DNA from: Conidiobolus incongruus B7586 | Taxonomy: Eukaryota > Entomophthoromycota > Entomophthoromycetes > Entomophthorales > Conidiobolaceae | DNA: 32,840 nt | Assembly: GCA_000697335.1 (NCBI GenBank) | Contig: JNEM01013997.1 | Span: forward strand, 1-32,840 | Direction: 5' to 3' | Shown: piece after piece, positions 1 through 13,060 of the stretch | Layout of the letters: the number at the start of each line of letters is the position of its first letter | Numbering within the stretch: position 1 is the first letter of the stretch | Made by a program: the position numbers and the translations under genes | The notes under the pieces: generated by a model | Seen by the model: only the letters and a program-made list of their open reading frames with translations | Database searches by the model: none | What the model was told of the DNA's origin: nothing

Positions 1-2968
1 AATATAATATATTTATTAATAGATAGTGACTTGGATAATATTATATTTCTATAAGTTATTTATATATCTTGAATAATTTTAAAGGATTTAAAATATAGTT
101 TATTAATTCAAAAATAAGAAACTTAAAATGATTATTATAAAATATAAACAAAATTAAATGAAATGTTATATTGTTATTTGAAGAATATATAATAAAATTG
201 TTATAAATATATATATGTATTGTAAAGATAATGGTTTTTTATAAGTTATGTATATAATAAAGTTTTTACAATAAAGATATATTTGAAAGATCAAAAATTA
301 AAAATATTAGCTTCAATCTAATAATATCAATAAATTCAACTAAATATTAAAATAAATTTATTATTAATTATATATATATATATATGTTCAAAATATACTT
401 TAAACAATATAATTAATGAGTTTATCAAATAAGCAAATAATAATTTAAAGGAAATATTTTCAAAATAATTAGAAAGTTATATAGGACTAATATATACAAT
501 TTATTAGAAAAATCTAAGTCAATAAAAATAAAAATATTATAAAATATTATATATTATGAAAATTCTTAATAATAAATAATTTAATAAAGTAATTTATTAT
601 ATTAGTGGATAAAATTTAACTAATTTAAATATTTAACAATGATATAATTATAAAATGAATATTTTTGAATTTTTTGGTTATTATTTGATATTTGGTGATT
701 GACTATAAACAATCAAAAATTAGAATTAATTAAGGTTCTATAGGTTAAAATAGTAATAATAATAATAACAATAAATAGGACTTTAAAATTGTTAAATTTT
801 ACCATTGTTTATATTAGAAAAGTTATAAAGATATTTTTGGTTCTTTTAATTATTATATTATTATATTCAAAAAAGATACCGAAACAATATGAGAGAGTTA
901 TAGAAAAATTGAAAGAATAATTATAACGAAATTAAAGATCTTTGACAGGTATAATCAAGATATAATTTTATGGATAAATGAAAAGAATTAGTTATATCTA
1001 TATAAGAATTTAGGAGATAATATAATTTGTCCTAATTTAAAATTTAACTTAGATATATGCCATTCAATTTAAACAATATTATTATTTTGAAAAAAAATTT
1101 AAATTTCCTATTATTTATAAATTTCATTTATGATCAAATTCACATTTCACCACTAAAACTTGATATTTGGCCAGAATAAGAATTGAGTGACAATTGGTAC
1201 TACCAAAATGAAAAATTGTTACAAAATTCTAAAAATAGTATATCATATCACAACATCGTATCAGTGTTTAATATATGTTATTTGCCAATTAATGTTGTTT
1301 TACAATTTCTGTAAAGTTTGTTTGACAGATACAAATATTTGAAAAATATTATAGAAGACTTTTTGATTAATTTTAAAGGTTTGTAAGTAATTTATTTTAG
1401 TGAAAAATATTTTTATTAAGGAAAAATTTATTAATAGCTAAAATATGCTTTAACCAATAATTAATAGCTAGACATCTCAGAGTAGTTTGCTGATTAATTT
1501 CACAGGAATATAAATCAAATGCTTGTTAAAAATAACAAAGATCAAATATGCTGAATTAAAAGTGCCAATATTTGAATCATTAAATATCAGTGCTTGAAAA
1601 GAACATTTCCAAAATAGATAAATTATAAATTAGTGAGGAGATTCAAATATTCATTGGTTCCTCAAAATGATAATATCAATCCCAACTGAATTCAAAAGAT
1701 TCAATATTAGCTACAAATATAAAATCACAAAAAAAGATATAATTCAAAAAAAAATAAATTTGGCTCTTAAAACAGTTATTATAGAGGAATATACTTGGAT
1801 AATCGTTAAATATGAAACCAAGAATTGGAGCACTAAAATAATAAACAGGTTTTAAAAAAATATGAACTAGTGTTCTTATTTATAGTTCACTGATGATAAT
1901 TAGTTAAATTGTTATAATTATATAATACTAAGTCATTATAAGGTATTAAAGCCACTTCATATTATAATAATCATAACTCTATATATTATTTAATTTTTTT
2001 TTCATTTTTCAAATATAATCTAAAATTTTCTGAAATTCAAGTCGCTAAAATTATTATCAATGACTTTCATATATATCAACTCTATAATGCGTAAATAATC
2101 TAAAGTTTAATAGTCACATTATTCCTAAAACCAAGAATAATATGAATTAAAATTCCAAATACCAGTACAATAAAATTTGTATTATAATAGAATGAAATCA
2201 TCCCATTCTTATCCTTATCCTTTTATACTTCATTTGCATCATATACTTTGAAAAATCATTACATAACAATTTGTACATCGTAATATTAATAAATTGAATT
2301 TTGTGGATTTTCAAGTAATATAGCAAATGGCCATTTTTGTTATATTTTTGGAAAATATTAGAATTTTGATATTGAAATATTCAAAATATGAAATTGTAGT
2401 AGCAGTCTTAGTAATAGCGTAGAGTAGCACATTTTTAAAAAGTGAAATTCAAATTCTTTAATATAATTGATTACCTAATAATTTTATTAAAAAATGCTTA
2501 ATGAGAAACATTATTTCCTAATACTTCAATAACTTAAATTCTAAAAATATAATCTAATTAATAAATCATTTAATCTACCATAATGTTAAATCTTAATTTA
2601 TTCAAAATTCTCACAATTTTCAATTGACAAATCAAATGAGTGTATCTAAAGTGACATTACCATACGTAACTGGTTTAATCCATTACAAGCTTTGAAAGTG
2701 AACCACCACCCACCAATTTAGCAGATAAGTCCACACAATCTTTGAGAATTTTGAGTGGTTAATTGATATTCAAGGAAAAATTCATAGATATATATATATA
2801 TTAGATAGTGATCGTAAGAACAAAACTAATTTTTTGAATAATAGATTAATTCTAATTTAAAAAATTTTCGTCTTATTTATTCATTACATATTTGTATATT
2901 TTTTTATTTAATTTTTAAGTTGTTAATATATACTATTCATAAATATATAATTAATTAATTATTTTAAA
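1..2968. other. AT-rich intergenic region, no gene seen
   Basis: This stretch is extremely AT-rich, with stops in all frames and short TA runs, for example near 364-385. The only open frame above 60 codons (1667-1855, +) is Ile/Lys/Asn-rich with no recognisable motif and looks like chance. The last 300 bases, including a less AT-rich patch near 2640-2740, lie directly upstream of the chitin synthase start and probably hold its promoter, but no specific element can be named. Confidence 0.6.
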
Positions 2969-5900
2969 ATGACGACTCGAATGGTCGCCAAACCTTTACA
3001 ATCCACGGAAGATCTTTCTAGTAATAATTCAAATGATCAATCCGGTGATTTAATATTCCTCAATCAAAAAACGAAAACGAGCGTTGTAAACCTATTGCAG
3101 CAGAGATATGCGCTCGAAAAATTTTACACGAGGGTTGGAGACCGCGTACTGTTGAGTATTAACCCATGTAAAGAGACGAGAGATCACGACGAAGATGTTC
3201 AATTACGATACGTTGAAAATTATCGAAATATTTCAGAGGATAGACAGAAATTAGAAGCACATATTTTTCAATTGGCTAATACTATTTACTTTCATTTGAA
3301 GCGTAGTGGTATTGATCAAAGTGTAGTATTTATGTAAGAGCTTTTCTATTATTATTTTGCTGAAAATTGTGGTAAATTTAGAGAATTTTGATTGGCTGTT
3401 AAATTCATCTAATTTTTTTAATTTTTTAAAGATTGATAAAAATTGAATGAATTAAAATAATAATAAGAGATACTAATTGATTTATTTAGGGGAGAGAGTG
3501 GAAGTGGTAAAACGTTAACGCAACGTCACTTCGTGACTCAACTTATGGCACTGAGGTCAAGATCCAAGAAGGAAGCCAAACTTTACCAACAGATTTTGAA
3601 TGGTGAACGCATTTTCGAGAGTTTCGGCCACGCTTCCACTGTAACTCACACCAACGCCAGCAGGTTCGGTAAGTATATGGAGCTTCAATTTGATGCCAAG
3701 GGTCGAACCATTGGTGTGAAATGCTTGGACTACATCCTCGAAAAGACAAGAGTTACCATGGTACCCCGCAATGAATCCAACTTCTTCGTATTTTACCAGA
3801 TGTTGGGAGGAATGAGCGTTGAGGAGAAAGCTCACTTCCAGCTTCAAGAAGCTGGTCATTTCCACTATCTTCAAGGCACTCTCACACCCTATAATCCTAG
3901 TGAATTGTCTCACCAGTTCCAAGAGCTTAAGAAGAATTTGAAGGATTTGGGCTTTAATCGCAAGTCTCAAAGTCAAATCTTCCAAGTTTTAGCTGCCATT
4001 TTGCATTTGGGTAATATTACTTTCGTTAATCAGGTAGGGCAGAGTCAGGAAGCTGCCTGTGTCAAGAATGAGGAGGTGTTGAATACTGTTGCAGACTTCT
4101 TGGGTCTATTACCCAGTACTTTGGAATCTTTACTCACTTACAAGACCAAATTGATTAAGAAGGAATTGTGTACCGTGTATTTGGATGCTGCTCAGTCTGT
4201 TGTGCAAAGAGATGATTTGGCTAAAGTCCTTTACTCCTTGTTATTCTCTTGGATCATTGAATATATGAACATTCGTTTGTGTAAGGACAATCAAGCTAAT
4301 TTCATCGGTTTACTAGATTTACCAGGTTTCCAAGTGAATCCCAACGGTAACGGATTCGAACAATTTTGCACCAATTACGCTAACGAAAGACTGTACAATT
4401 ACATGTGCTACCAAATCTTCGAAGCTAGTAACGACGCTTACGCTGAAGACAACGTCGCTATCCCTATCATTCCCTACATCAACAACCAGCCTGTTACTTC
4501 ATTATTGGGCAAATCTGGATCAGGTATCATTTCCATTTTGCACAAGCAAGCCAACAAGCCAAGAGGTCCCAACAACGATCCTGGTATGTTAGCTGCCCTT
4601 CACAAGCATCATGCCGGCTCCGAATATTTCAGCGCCAATCTCAATATGGGAGAGTTTACCGTACGTCACTTCGCCGCTCCCGTTACCTATAACACCTCCG
4701 GCTTTATGGACAAGAATATGGATTCCATCTGTACTGATTTCGTTTCCACATTCCGTGGTGATGCCGGAGTCCCCGTGGGTAATCCCTTCGTCGCCGGTTT
4801 ATTCACCAGTGGAGCAGTCGCTACCGAATCACATCCCCAAAATACTCAAAACATTGTAGCCGCATCTGTACCAGCGATGCCCGTGCGCAAACCGAGCATG
4901 AAGCGCGACAGAACGGACACCAGCAATCTTGCCGACGAAAAGATCGAAACCACGACGTCCAAGAACAAGATCGCCTGTAAAGCTACCCAATTCCAATTGG
5001 CTTTGGACGAAATTTTCGATACTTTCGACAATACCGAACCTTGGTTCGTGATTTGTATGAGGGCCAACACATCCAATGTTCCTGACCAATTTGACGCCGG
5101 CACTATTGGAGACCAAGTCGATCGCTACAGTTTGCCAAATATGGCTCAGCGTAAGGAGATTGAGTACACGGTTTGCTACCAGCACGACGAGTTCGTTGCC
5201 AGATACATTCAGGTGTTAGAGCCTCTCGGTATCGATGCCAATCGCACTCCACGTCAAATTTGCGATGCGGTCGTCAACATCTTCGGATGGGGACCAGAAC
5301 ACGTCGCAATCGGGAACCAATTCTGTTACCTTAGCGACGAAGTTTGGAGAGATCTTGAAGATCATTTGAGAGCATCCGAGCGCGAGAATGCCCGCAACAA
5401 CATGAGTGCTCTCGGGGATTTACCGAAGCCTGGATTTATTGCCGACGATGCACAGTCCTACTACAGTGACGATGATCGTAATGGCGACGACCAAAGCGTA
5501 GTAGATTTGGAAAGTACTGCGGAAGGTCCCGAAGATGATTTGCAGCTCACACGTGCCGAAAACCAGTTGAAAGTCATCGAGGCTGAGGAAGAGGAAGAAG
5601 TCGATGAAAAACCTCCAAAGACTAAAACTCGTAAGGCTTGGGTATGCTTCACATGGCTCTTGACCTGGTGGATCCCCTCTTTTGTGCTGTCCTGCTGTTG
5701 CCGCATGAAGCACCGCGACGTCAGGATGGCATGGCGTGAAAAGGTCGCCTTATGTACCATTATTTTCCTCATGTGTGCTGGTATGGTTCTCTTTATCATC
5801 GGTATTAATCCGTTGATTTGTCCTAAGCAAGATGTGCTCAGCGTTCCTGAAGTCGAAGAATTCTACAACGCGGACCAGAACAAATATCAATACATGTACG

Positions 5901-8737
5901 CATTTGGACGTGTTTACAACCTCGCCAAGAACCCCAATTTTCATCCACCCGCTGTCAACTTAGCATTACAGGGAAAACCACTTCACAAGCTGTTAGGCGG
6001 AGGTACTGATATTTCGGACCTTTTCCCTATGCAAATCAGTGAACTTTGCAACAAGTGGGACGGTAGCGAAATTAACCCTTATCTCAACTTCCAAAATACT
6101 ACACAAACTCCTGATTTGGTTGGCAACCAGAGATGGGCTAAATTTCACGATCATCGCTACTACACGGGGGGTGAAAAATACATGAAGGATTACTACAGGG
6201 CAGTAGTTGGTATGATGGACAAGATGCTCAAGGTCGCAGATGTGGCTTGGGATGCCAGTGTGATTAAAGCGAAATCAAGCAATCGCGATATTTTCATCTA
6301 CAAGGACGACGTTTACGATATGACCAAGTATTGGGACGGATCTCTAAAGTTTTTGGGGAATCCCGAAAATCGACCGGATAACGAAGCTAAGAAATTTATG
6401 CATGAAGATATTGAAAATATAGTTAGGAATAATAGGGGTAGAGATTTGACAGAATTGTTCCAAAAATTGTTCAAAGAAAATCCAGAGATTGAAAGCTATA
6501 CCAAAGTATGCTTGAAGAATTTGTTCTACATAGGTGTTTTAGATACTCGTAACTCCTTCCAATGTATGTTCTCATCCTATGTGTTACTCGCACTCTCCGT
6601 CTTCATCTTTTTGATCCTCCTGGCTAAATTCTTGGCTTCCTTGAACTTTGGATCCAAGCCCGATCCCGAAGATCACGACCAATTCGTTATCTGTAACGTA
6701 CCATGTTATACCGAAGGTGAAGATTCTCTGAGAAAGACTATCGATTCTCTCACCACTTTGAAGTACGATGACAAACGCAAGCTCTTATTCATCATTTGTG
6801 ACGGTATGATCGTTGGTGGTGGTAACGAATTCCCAACTCCCAGAATCGTATTGGATATTTTGGGCTCTGATGCTAATTTGCAGCCCGAACCCTTGAGTTA
6901 CCACTCGCTTGGCGAAGGCATGAAGCAGCACAATATGGGTAAAGTGTACACTGGTCTCTACGAGTGTCAAGCTCACGTTGTTCCCTACATTGTCGTCGTC
7001 AAAGTGGGTCGCCCCTCCGAAAGAGCCAGACCTGGTAACAGAGGTAAGCGTGATTCACAATTGATCTTGATGAAGTTTTTCAACAAGGTGCATTATGATT
7101 ACCCCATGACACCTCTCGAACTCGAAATGTACCACCAAATCAAGAATGTGATTGGTGTGGATCCCCATCTGTACGAATACATTTTAATGGTGGATGCCGA
7201 TACTTTGGTATTACCTGACTCTCTCAACCGACTTATCTCTGCAATGGTCCACGATACTAAGATTATGGGTATTTGTGGTGAAACCGCTCTGGAAAACGAA
7301 CGCGATTCCTGGGCTACTATGATCCAAGTTTACGAATATTTCATCTCTCACCATTTGGCCAAATCTTTCGAATCCTTGTTCGGTACCGTCACCTGTTTAC
7401 CTGGTTGTTTCTGTATGTATCGCATTCGAGCTCCTAACAAGAATGTTGCCCTCTTGGTGAATAATGCAGTAGTCAAAGACTATTCCGAAAATGTGGTAGA
7501 TACTTTGCACAAGAAGAACTTGTTGCATTTAGGCGAAGATCGTTACCTCACCACTCTCATGTTGAAGCACTTCCCATTCTTTAAGATGACCTTTACGTCC
7601 GATGCCAAATGTTTGACTGTTGCTCCCGACACTTGGAGTGTCTTGTTGTCCCAGAGACGTAGATGGATTAACTCTACCGTCCATAACCTCTTAGAATTGG
7701 TATTTCTACCAAGATTGTGTGGCTTCTGCTGCTTCTCAATGCGTTTCGTCGTCTTTATGGATTTATTGTCAACTGTGGTGATGCCCGCCACCTTGTTCGT
7801 ACTAGGTTTCTTATTCTACACCATTGCTACATCTCCCAACACGCTACCAATTACTTCAATTTGTTTGATTGTTGCCCCGTATGCACTCCAAATCCTGGTG
7901 TTTATTTTGCGTCGTAAATGGGAACATATCGGTTGGATGATCATCTATATTTTAGCCTTGCCAGTGTTCGCATTCTGTATCCCCATCTACTCCTTCTGGC
8001 ACTTCGATGACTTCAGTTGGGGTAACACTCGTCTCGTGGTTGGCGACAATGGTAAGAAGAAGAAGGTTGTAGCGGTTGACGAGGGCAAATTCGATCCCAA
8101 GAGTATTCCCGTCAAGAAGTGGTCCGAATACGAGGAAGAAATCTGGGAGAATGGCTCTGAACATTCTTTCGGCAGCAAGCGCAGTCACGCTACCAACAAG
8201 ACTGGAGGTACCCTGTTCGATGCCAAGGATCCTTTCCAAGTATACAAGGAACCTACGACACCACCCACTTTGAGCGCTAATGATTTGAGTCATATGCACA
8301 GTGGATTGCGCTACAATGCTCCCAATCGTCCCGACTCCAGGGCCAGTTCGAGAGCTGGTAGTCGCATGGCACTCAACCAATCTTTCTTGGACACTCGCGG
8401 CCCCATCGCCATGCCCGAACCTCGCTACTCTCAAATGAACCAATCATTCCAGATGCAGCCCCTTCAAAGCCATAGCATGCGCCCCATCTCCCACTTCTCA
8501 GAAGCCCCCTCCCGATCTGCCTCTCCGATGATGTTTGTACCCCTCTCTCCACCCGCCAACGGTCCCTCTGATGCGGACATCCAGCGCGAGGTCAAGCGTA
8601 TCTTAGGTCAAGCTGACCTCATGAATATTACCAAAAAACAAGTCAGAGAGGAGTTGTCACGAATTTTCGGAGTGGATATGACCTATCGAAAAGATTACGT
8701 GAATTATTGTATCGACCAAACTTTACATGGCCAATAA
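2969..8737 (+). CDS. Chitin synthase with myosin motor-like head (class V type)
   Basis: Processive GT2 glycosyltransferase that polymerises UDP-GlcNAc into chitin at the plasma membrane. Two exons, 2969-3333 and 3490-8737, join in phase to give 1,870 residues; the 156-nt intron has a GTAAGA donor, a TACTAAT branch-like site and a TTTAG acceptor. The junction recreates the myosin P-loop GESGSGKT at residues 123-130, which confirms the splice. Order of parts: motor-like head (about 35-770) with switch I-like NASRFGK and a switch II-like DLPGFQ; two membrane segments (about 838-858 and 873-895); cytochrome b5-like region near 1053-1110; a membrane segment at about 1147-1175; catalytic GT2 domain with DAD at 1357-1359 and QRRRW at 1510-1514; C-terminal membrane segments; a DEK_C-type tail from about 1816. 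Length and order match class V fungal enzymes. The retained P-loop and switch I argue against class VII. The gene is complete and much richer in GC than its surroundings. Confidence 0.96.
3334..3489 (+). other. Spliceosomal intron of the chitin synthase gene
   Basis: Donor GTAAGA at 3334, acceptor TTTAG ending at 3489, and a TACTAAT branch-like site at about 3472-3478, 11 nt or so before the acceptor. Splicing joins AT (3332-3333) with G (3490) to form one Met codon, followed directly by GESGSGKT. Without splicing the first reading frame stops at 3335-3337, so the intron determines the whole head domain. Confidence 0.93.
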
Positions 8738-9413
8738 TAACATTTCAAGCATTTTATTGTATCAAAAAAAGGCTTATATATATTTAAAAAAGGTTCTAAT
8801 AAAAATTTTTTAATTTAATAATTTCTTGTATATTATTTTGATTGAATGATAATTATTAATGTTATAATTTTTGTGAATTAATAAAGTGACTTAAATCAGA
8901 TAGTAGGATAATTAAATCTTTTGTTCCACAGTAATCATCAGATTACATGGGACAATAGCGAAAAAATAATATTTATTCTACTAATTTGGTGCTAAAAGAA
9001 TATATAGTTTTTAATTATTATTTTTATGAAGACCATTTATTTTATCTAATATCAACTATAAATTACTAATATTATTTACGAAATTAACTAAACACTAATA
9101 TATATCTTTTAAAAATTTATAATTATTATTTATTAAAATTAAAAAAGTTTTTATTTAATATTATCATTGTTGGTTAGTAATTAATTCAATGATATTAAAT
9201 CATTGTAAATTATATAGAACCATGAAAAAATTTGAAAATATATTTAGCTGTCTATGACTACTATTATTAATACTAAATATTATATTTCAGTTACCAGCTC
9301 TGAAAATTGAAAAGGTCTCCAAAATTGTGTGAGGGTTAGTAAACGACGAGAATAATGTAATAATGATGGCGATAGTGGATAAATTAGGAGGAGGGTTGAG
9401 AGAATGAAGTAAA
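8738..9413. other. Convergent 3' intergenic region
   Basis: Lies between the 3' ends of the chitin synthase (+) and the MIT-domain gene (-). A possible polyadenylation hexamer AATAAA sits at 8798-8803, about 60 nt after the chitin synthase stop. The rest is AT-rich. An overlapping minus frame at 9280-9510 mostly shadows the last MIT-gene exon and is not supported as separate. Confidence 0.5.
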
Positions 9414-11670
9414 TCAATCCAGGGATGGAGGACGTCCAAGAGACAAAAACTTCATAATAGCTCTGGAGCAATCTGCGAGGATAAAGTTGAGAAAACCGAG
9501 GTGAATCCATTGTACAACCTTTGTTAACTGCTTGAACACTTGGGCGTCGTCGTGATAAACATCATAAACATCGACGAGATGGTTCAAAAGGACAAGGAAC
9601 TTGAACAGTTTTTCCAAGTAGTTCTTGTTAGGAGATTCGTCCGTGAATTTAAATTGGTTTTGTACCTTTTCCACGGATTTGGTTATTCTGGAAGCCATTT
9701 TGAAAAAGGCTTGCGCTGCGGTGTTGTTAGATTGAGACTAGATCAAAAAGATTAGCATTTTTGAGGAATAAATGACATAGAATTAAAACTTACATTAGAC
9801 ATCTTTCTAGGATTACTACCCGATGGAATAGATGCCAATTTCGTTAAATTAACTTCGGGAATCTTTTTGCTCATATCAACGCATAAATGATATAGACTGA
9901 GTTCTAAACTTTCTAATTCTTTACATATTTGGTTAGTGTTGGTGGAAGATTGGGAAATCTCCTTAAATTTGGTCAAGTGTTGGGTCGCTACCTCCAATCC
10001 ATCCGATTTGGCGTCCAAATTTGCGAATTTGAGATTGGGATGCGACCACGTTAGCGGCGTGAGATAGAATTTGCGCGAAAGTAGATACCCCCCTGTGGTC
10101 ATTGTGTCTTGCACGCGTTGGAGGAGAAGTAAGGGGTAAATGGGATGACTGGGACTTGGTGGTGGGTGGTAAGTCTATAATTCCAATTAAATTAGGAAAA
10201 ATATAAATATAAAACATGATATATTACCTGTTTGGACTCCATCTCTTCATTCCAGATACTTTGAAACATTAATCGTGTTGTATCAGTTATTTGAGGTAAA
10301 GGTGTTTTGGGAGAATAAAGTTCAGGTCCCTGATTGTACATTGAGTGTAGATTATTATAACTACTATGTAATACCAATTTAGGGAGATGGGAAGCTGTTT
10401 TACTTCTGAGAGTTCGTGGAGGGGTTGGCGATGTTAATGGATTAGATGAATTAGAAAGAGATGGAAGGGATGTGGTGGAGGTTGTGGATTGGGAAGTCGG
10501 AAATTGATAAGATCCAGGTTTTTGATTAATTATAGACACGTGTGAGCTACTAACGGATTGAAAAGAACTTAAAGCGGGTGATGAGTGTTTTTTAGTGAGT
10601 GTATGAGTGGGCCTTTGAGCTGTGTCCATATTGGGACTCACATAAGACCCACTTCGATTGCGATTGGATATCGTATATTTTTTTGAGGCAGGTGAGACTA
10701 TAGGATTGAGAGCATCAGGTAACTCTGAGAAAGATGCCTCGGATTGTAGTTTAATTTTTGTTGGAGAGTTCAAAGGTTGATATTTGGGAGAGTTTTCCCT
10801 AACTTGAAATTGTTCTGATATAGAATTGATGGGCTTGGGTTTTGACTGCTGATGAGGAGATTGTAATGCGTCATTTACTTGATTCTCCTTTTCCTTATCT
10901 AATGTAGATCTCAGATCTGGTGTAGAAGACATAGACCTACTCCACTGAAGTGTTTTTGAAGTGGGAGAACCTCCAGAGTTTTTTCTTTTTTGTAATACTC
11001 CTTGAAGATACAATAAACGCTTCGAATGAGCTCGATACTAAATTTAAAAATTGGTTATTAATTATTTTACAATAAATTGAGTAAATATTATAAATAACAA
11101 TAATTTTTGGTGTTATAACTAGTCGATAATATTAATGAATAGTCATATTTAGAGTCGAATAGCTTATTATCTATATAAATTGTTGATCTATATTCATTAT
11201 TTTTAATTTTCAAGTCAATATCATAGGGATAATTAATTATTAATATTCCGTATATATTCCTTTGTATATATTATATATAAATAACATATAAATAGCTGGT
11301 TGAAGTTTGAATTTGACCGAAAAATATTCTTGTATAAAAAATTATCTCAAATAATTAAAAAATTGCTTACCACTTGAACTAAAGCTGGATAATCCTGTTG
11401 GGAAACCAAGTGAAGAGCTTGACGAAGAGTCAGACAGGTGAGGTGATAAGCTTGAGCAGCACCCAAAATATCGTCATCTTGGTCTAATTGAATAGCCAAT
11501 TTAGCTTGTAAAGTAGCCTTTTCTATAAGTCTTTGAGTTGTTGTAATATTTGTTACATTTGTAGAAGAGTTGGAAGAAGAATGATTCATAACTTTTTCTG
11601 AAACCGGTTGAATCCTTTGAGGCAAACTGTGAGGGACAACTGTTGACGTTGAAGACATATGTAATAACAA
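9414..11670 (-). CDS. MIT-domain protein, four exons
   Basis: Exons on the minus strand: 11371-11670, 10228-11037, 9794-10174 and 9414-9737, all joined in phase 0. Donors are GTAAGC, GTAATA and GTAAGT; acceptors all end in TAG; introns are 333, 53 and 56 nt. The product is 604 residues, or 600 if translation starts at the second Met (11658). Residues about 44-118 form a helical MIT (microtubule-interacting and trafficking) domain, with LIEKATLQAKLAIQLDQ and later YRAHSKRLLYLQ. MIT domains typically bind ESCRT-III tails in endosomal sorting. A long Ser/Pro-rich low-complexity linker follows (about 119-370). Then comes a C-terminal region that starts with GGYLLSRKFYLTP near residue 398 and continues with helices to the end, resembling conserved but uncharacterised fungal MIT proteins. 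Family assignment is by pattern only; the function in membrane traffic is inferred. No obvious damage. Confidence 0.85.
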
Positions 11671-11899
11671 GTGCTCAGTTAATTAATTTCTTAAATTGAA
11701 GTTAGAGAGATAAGTTTGGGATTTGAATAAGAATCCCTCTGTTGAATAAAGCGAATAAAATCAAATTCTGATTGTAATTTTACTAAGTATTAAAATTAAA
11801 AAATTATATTACAATATAATATATATCAACAGTTGAATAAAAATAATTAAAGTAATAAAGTTGAAAATATTTATGTTTTGATTATGATTCTTAAAGTAA
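11671..11899. other. 5' flank of the MIT-domain gene
   Basis: AT-rich sequence upstream (on the minus strand) of the MIT gene start. No distinct promoter element can be named. Confidence 0.4.
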
Positions 11900-13060
11900 A
11901 TTTAATATTCAGTTCAAGCATGAGAAAATTAACTGAACTCTAATTCACTCTAGTCATTAACCAACTTGAATTAAATTCATACTTAATATAATGCAATCCA
12001 ATGCATAAAAATCAAAATTAGTTTTTCCCTGATCAAATTATGCAGAGATGATTATGTAAGACGTTAAATATCAGCACCTCTAATTCAATGTATTAAACTC
12101 ATTAATTCAAAATTATGTATTTTTCAAATGTTATTATTTTTATCAAATCGAAGCTAAACCAAACAAGATCAAATAAAACCCTATTGAATTACTACTTTGA
12201 CAATGTTTTGAAAAAATATCTCCTTTAATTGGATAAAAGAAATCCTCCCTACCACTCCTTTCTCCAATTCCTCCTGAATAGTTAATTCAGTAACTCTATC
12301 TGAGATTGAAAACTTATAAATATCCCCCATTGACTTGCCCATTTATTATTTATTTTGAAAATATAAAAAAACATATGGACTTGGTAAGTAATTTGTTTAA
12401 ATTGGATTTAATGAATTCACATAAGTATATTAGGCAAAGAATTTGTTTCGATATTACAAAGAATAACTCTCAAAGGATTCATAAACAAATTATAATTATG
12501 AATTCCATATACTTTGCTTCATAACTGTTCCTTGGTCGTTATCATTGCATATTAGCACAAAAATTGAACAAATTAGTCAATAACTATTGCCAAATACCGA
12601 GGCTGATGATAAATTTTGAAATTTAATCATTCAATACATTGAGTAATCGACTAAAAATAGTATTCCATGCAACCTTTAAGATTTTACTCCAATTGGAAAT
12701 ATCTGCAACTGATTTTAACATAATTTTTATGATTTGGTAAATTTTAGTGATTTTTAACTTATAACTTATTCCCTAAAGGTTAAGTAATATCGATAAATTA
12801 ACAATTCTTTAAAATTACTCAAGTTGTTAAATCCTAAAATAATTTATCTCAAAAAGATTTACCAATTAACAAAACAAATACACCAATTCCCCAAGAATTA
12901 GTTCAAACCTGATCAAATTCATCAAAATCTTCTGGATCATAAACAGTTGGCGTTCGTCATAAGATCTTTTGTACACTCTATTATCGCTACCTATATTAAT
13001 GAATTTGGAATTTTCTTTACCAAGAGAATTTATGGTTATCTACTTGTTAGTATGTGAAAA
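11900..13060 (-). pseudogene. Decayed protein-coding gene of unknown identity
   Basis: This minus-strand stretch carries several coding-like segments in order but in changing frames. About 12905-13060 gives NSLGKENSKFINIG... and, one frame over, TPTVYDPEDFDEFDQ. About 12629-12730 gives MLKSVADISNWSKILKVAWN... . 12181-12342 is a 53-codon open frame that begins MGKSMGDIYKFSISDR and includes TIQEELEKGVVGRISFIQ. About 11940-12080 gives SSLHNLIREKLILIFMHW interrupted by TAA codons. Base composition is less extreme than the flanks. At least one frame slip and many stops (mostly TAA) separate the parts. I do not recognise the family. It may be one decayed multi-exon gene or two; a living gene with many small exons is possible but less likely given the internal stops. 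The plus-strand frame at 12306-12524 is its antisense shadow. Confidence 0.45.

Noticed and set aside
1667-1855. 62-codon plus-strand open frame
   Set aside because: Background composition, no recognisable feature, isolated in AT-rich DNA.
9280-9510. 76-codon minus-strand frame near the end of the MIT-domain gene
   Set aside because: Overlaps the last exon in another frame; the exon frame continues the protein to a natural stop at 9414.
12306-12524. 72-codon plus-strand open frame
   Set aside because: Partly antisense to a better coding-like minus-strand segment (12181-12342) and background-like in composition.
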